From NCBI RefSeq assembly GCF_014638995.1, contig NZ_BMFR01000003.1, positions 248,001-312,000 on the forward strand: a DNA stretch of 64,000 nucleotides. The letters are read 5' to 3'. A program made the translations under genes and the position numbers. Shown here piece by piece: positions 61,884 to 64,000 of the stretch (position 1 is the stretch's first letter; every line of letters begins with the position of its first letter). Source of the DNA: Virgibacillus oceani. Its GTDB lineage: Bacteria; Bacillota; Bacilli; Bacillales; Amphibacillaceae. The notes under the pieces were generated by a model that saw only the letters and a program-made list of their open reading frames with translations, made no database searches and was not told where the DNA came from.

Positions 61884-62552
61884 ATGGAAAAGTTAATTAT
61901 AAAGAAGGACGACAAAGCAGTAAGAGAGCTATGTAAAGCAGATCCAGCCATGAAAAAATTAACTGCAATTGTAGGAGATATTGAAGTTTTATTAAGACCG
62001 AACTATTTTATCTCATTAGTAAGATCTATTATAGGACAGCTGATTTCTGTCCAGGCAGCAGATGCTATTTATCGGCGGCTGGAGATATTACTAAATTACG
62101 ATATCTCACCTGAAACGATAGAAAAGGTTTCGGATGAACAGTTGCGCGCAATAGGTTTATCTAGCAGAAAGGTTTCCTATATACGTGATTTCAGCCAAAA
62201 AGTTTTGCAATCAGAGATTAATTTACAAAGTCTTAACCAATTAGACAACAAACAAATTATCAATCAGCTAACTAGCATTAAAGGAATTGGAAAATGGACC
62301 GTGGAAATGTTTTTAATATTTTCCTTGGGCCGCATGGATGTTTTAGCTTCGGTCGACATAGGAATTCAGCGTGGTGCCCGGTGGCTTTATCAAGTAGATA
62401 AATCCGAGCGCCGCAGCATCTTGGAGGAGAAATCCAAATTGTGGAATCCGCATTTTACGATAGCATCTTTTTATTTGTGGGAAGTTGTTCAGCTCAATTT
62501 TGTTTCATTATATAAATCTTTGGAAGATCTTGCAGCAGACCAGAATAAATAG
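61884..62552 (+). CDS. DNA-3-methyladenine glycosylase (AlkA/HhH-GPD family)
   Basis: 222 aa. HhH-GPD fold: RSIIGQLISVQAADAIYRRL, helix-hairpin-helix LTSIKGIGKWTVEMFLIF (about 133-150) and catalytic Asp in LASVDIGIQRG (about residue 160). No C-terminal FeS cluster Cys, so the AlkA and not the EndoIII branch. It removes alkylated purines in base-excision repair. AGAGGTG ribosome site. Divergent from ndh. Confidence 0.92.
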   Translation: MEKLIIKKDDKAVRELCKADPAMKKLTAIVGDIEVLLRPNYFISLVRSIIGQLISVQAADAIYRRLEILLNYDISPETIEKVSDEQLRAIGLSSRKVSYIRDFSQKVLQSEINLQSLNQLDNKQIINQLTSIKGIGKWTVEMFLIFSLGRMDVLASVDIGIQRGARWLYQVDKSERRSILEEKSKLWNPHFTIASFYLWEVVQLNFVSLYKSLEDLAADQNK

Positions 62553-62674
62553 CACGGCATTCTGGTCTACTCCCTTTACGGCATTACCGTCACGTGACCA
62601 CATCGCAGTCTATATTAAGATCCTGCCATTTAAAAAGAAACGTTCTGATATTCCAAGCTTCTTCTAAGTTATAT

Positions 62675-63049
62675 TCAGCCCGTACAGATCATAATGACAT
62701 TTCCATCTGGATCTTTAATCGTAAAAAATGAAAAATTATTAAAATCCACAATCTCTGAATCTATCGTATAATCCAGATCCCTGACATATTGATAAGATTT
62801 TCGGATATCGTCTGTATGGAAATTAAACAATGGATATGCAGAAGGGTTTTTCCCCTTAACCATCCCAGCTTGCCCCGCGTCTAACGTTAATCCTGTATGG
62901 TGATTGATCATCATATTATAAACAGGGTCGTGTACTGAATCTAAATCAAAGTTAACTCCTAATAAGTTTGAATACCATTTAACTGCTTGTTTAAGATCAC
63001 TAACATGAACAAAAATAGTGTTGATTTGATTTATAATTGGACTTACCAT
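62675..63049 (-). CDS. VOC-superfamily (glyoxalase-like) protein
   Basis: 124 aa, one full VOC unit of two beta-alpha-beta-beta-beta motifs: INTIFVHVSDLKQAVKWYSNLLGVN in the first, FNFHTDDIRKSYQYVRDLDYT and FFTIKDPDGNVIMICTG in the second. Possible metal ligands are His at residue 15 and Glu/Asp later, but the set is not complete enough to assign a reaction. Cytosolic, probably dimeric. Followed upstream by the MazG-like gene. Confidence 0.85.
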   Translation of the reverse strand: MVSPIINQINTIFVHVSDLKQAVKWYSNLLGVNFDLDSVHDPVYNMMINHHTGLTLDAGQAGMVKGKNPSAYPLFNFHTDDIRKSYQYVRDLDYTIDSEIVDFNNFSFFTIKDPDGNVIMICTG

Positions 63050-63069
63050 TTCATCTCACCTTTCCTATT

Positions 63070-63444
63070 TCATCCAGCATCCTTGTTTCTGCGCATTTTC
63101 ACTTCCTTCATTTTACTGTAGAAACTTTCATTCAGATCAATCTCGAGGTAATTAGCAAATTTCATTATGTAGGCAATACAGTCCGATAATTCCTTACCAA
63201 CATTTTCTTTATGCATGTTTTTGGCAAGTTTAAAAGCCTGTTCTTCGCTTATGTTATTTTCTTCTGCCAGTTCTGATGTTCTCGTAAAAATTGACCTAAA
63301 TTCCTCAGCAACCTCTCCTACTTCGGTAGTCAATAACATATAGTTGTTCAGCATGGAGCTTCTTGATTCCTGATAATTTTTATCCGTAATTTCCCAGTTC
63401 ATTTCCTTTTGAAAGTCTTTCAGAAAGTTTTGTACATCCTTCAT
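63070..63444 (-). CDS. MazG-like nucleotide pyrophosphohydrolase
   Basis: 124 aa from ATG 63444 (AGAGGTG upstream). All-alpha NTP-PPase fold with the metal-binding ExxE...ExxD pattern: TTEVGEVAEEFRSIF and GKELSDCIAYIMKFANYLEID. Such enzymes hydrolyse non-canonical or excess NTPs to NMP and pyrophosphate. The longer frame to 63507 has no ribosome site. Next to the VOC gene with 20 bp spacing, so possibly co-transcribed. Confidence 0.83.
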   Translation of the reverse strand: MKDVQNFLKDFQKEMNWEITDKNYQESRSSMLNNYMLLTTEVGEVAEEFRSIFTRTSELAEENNISEEQAFKLAKNMHKENVGKELSDCIAYIMKFANYLEIDLNESFYSKMKEVKMRRNKDAG

Positions 63445-63570
63445 CAGCACACCTCTTATATACGATTTTATTGTAAGGATAAAATAACAACGGAATTTTT
63501 GCAACATTTTTAAAACAAGCTAGTTTATTTTTTTACATTCGTGCATAAATATTGCAGTGAGGTGATGAAA

Positions 63571-63996
63571 ATGCCGTGGAAAGATATTGTTACAGACGAT
63601 ACTGGAATAATGCTGAAATCATTAATTGAAAAAAAGAAAAAGAAGGAAAAAATGAAGGGCTGGCACTCGTTTTTTGTAATTGCAACTTTAATTTTATTGG
63701 GTGCTCTGACTGTCCGTATTTTCATTTTCCAGCAGGAGCTATTGAAAGAAAATCCATTCAATATACTTTCAGAGAACTATTTATTATTGATGGCTGCAGT
63801 TACCTGTTTTCTCTTTCAAAATTATTATTATACGAAAAAGAAAAAGGAAAAGGATAAATATGATCGTTTGCGGGATGAAGTTATCGATCATTTGAATTAT
63901 ACCTGGTACTTGAACATACAGCCGGAGATAAAAGATCAAATCTCTTCCTATATGCAAGACACGCATGATATTAATGTGACATTTAAAACGAAGTAA
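63571..63996 (+). CDS. ypbF: DUF2663 (YpbF-like) membrane protein
   Basis: 141 aa from ATG 63571 (GAGGTG six bases upstream; ATG 63565 abuts it). Basic N-terminus (KSLIEKKKKKEKMKG), two helices (HSFFVIATLILLGALTVRIFIF and NYLLLMAAVTCFLFQNYYY) with a short outside loop, then a charged cytosolic C-terminus. Plan and length fit the YpbF/DUF2663 family of Bacillales, role unknown. Divergent from the MazG-like gene. Confidence 0.72.
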   Translation: MPWKDIVTDDTGIMLKSLIEKKKKKEKMKGWHSFFVIATLILLGALTVRIFIFQQELLKENPFNILSENYLLLMAAVTCFLFQNYYYTKKKKEKDKYDRLRDEVIDHLNYTWYLNIQPEIKDQISSYMQDTHDINVTFKTK

Positions 63997-64000
63997 TTGA

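Overview
The window is AT-rich chromosomal DNA from a spore-forming member of the Bacillaceae (Firmicutes). Markers for this are a spoVA-type operon, a YjcZ-type sporulation peptide, a Spo0E-like phosphatase, dapH/dapL/patA for acetylase-pathway diaminopimelate, ykuE, ykyB, fadH, darB, ktr, a THI-box in front of thiT, strong AGGAGG-type ribosome binding sites and frequent TTG/GTG starts. The intergenic repeats and gene content suggest a Virgibacillus/Oceanobacillus-like genus; that is inference. No rRNA, tRNA, CRISPR, transposase or integrase was seen.

Layout. 1-13.4 kb: cell-wall and housekeeping genes that recall the B. subtilis patA-ykyB-ykuE-fadH-darB-dapH-dapL neighbourhood in scattered form (dapL partial, dapH, an MFS exporter, darB, a HlyIII-type protein, fadH, ykuE, a Sco protein, ykyB, an EamA transporter, the Fe-S repair gene scdA, fbpB, patA, a Spo0E-like gene, a PilZ protein, signal peptidase I). 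13.5-16.4 kb: a zinc-ribbon/TM/repeat protein, a PDZ-less HtrA-like protease and a YjcZ-type peptide. 16.4-21.5 kb: a PucR/CdaR-type regulator divergent from a three-gene amino-acid cluster (FAD amine oxidase, ornithine-cyclodeaminase-family protein, PutP-type symporter), best read as D-proline or related imino-acid use. 21.6-28 kb: a PAS-GGDEF-EAL enzyme, a Ktr potassium channel subunit, and moeA-moaA-ywpF behind an FNR-type promoter. 28-30 kb: small membrane protein, lipoprotein, nitroreductase.

31.2-34.9 kb carries a complete seven-gene spoVA2mob-like operon (DUF1657, YhcN/YlaJ lipoprotein, SpoVAC, SpoVAD, SpoVAE, DUF1657, DUF421+DUF1657 '2Duf'), followed by a DUF3231 gene split by a one-base frameshift in an A run. 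36.2-40.2 kb: CstA transporter, cory-CC-star protein, ArsA/GET3 ATPase and an MDR oxidoreductase on one strand. 40.4-47.2 kb: formate dehydrogenase with its DUF1641 partner, glutamate dehydrogenase and a large permease. 47.4-50.5 kb: a small zinc-finger gene, thiT under a TPP riboswitch, and pepF. 51.2-52.3 kb: an orphan holin-amidase pair. 52.5-61.7 kb: a DUF6884 protein, YceI with an operator over its promoter, a Fur-controlled siderophore importer, a TPR protein, a VanW protein and NDH-2. 61.9-64 kb: a DNA glycosylase, VOC, MazG-like and YpbF-like proteins.

Three copies (5.0, 30.0 and 50.6 kb) of a non-coding element with nested perfect inverted repeats, one unrelated Bacillaceae-type repeat (47.5 kb) and two arrays of a 20-bp tandem motif (40.3 and 47.3 kb) fill the long intergenic gaps. 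Regulatory sites visible in sequence include two FNR/ArcR-type boxes placed near -41.5, a Fur box overlapping a terminator, two CcpA cre-like sites (fdh, ndh), a palindromic operator at yceI, and a sigma-K-like promoter at the YjcZ gene.
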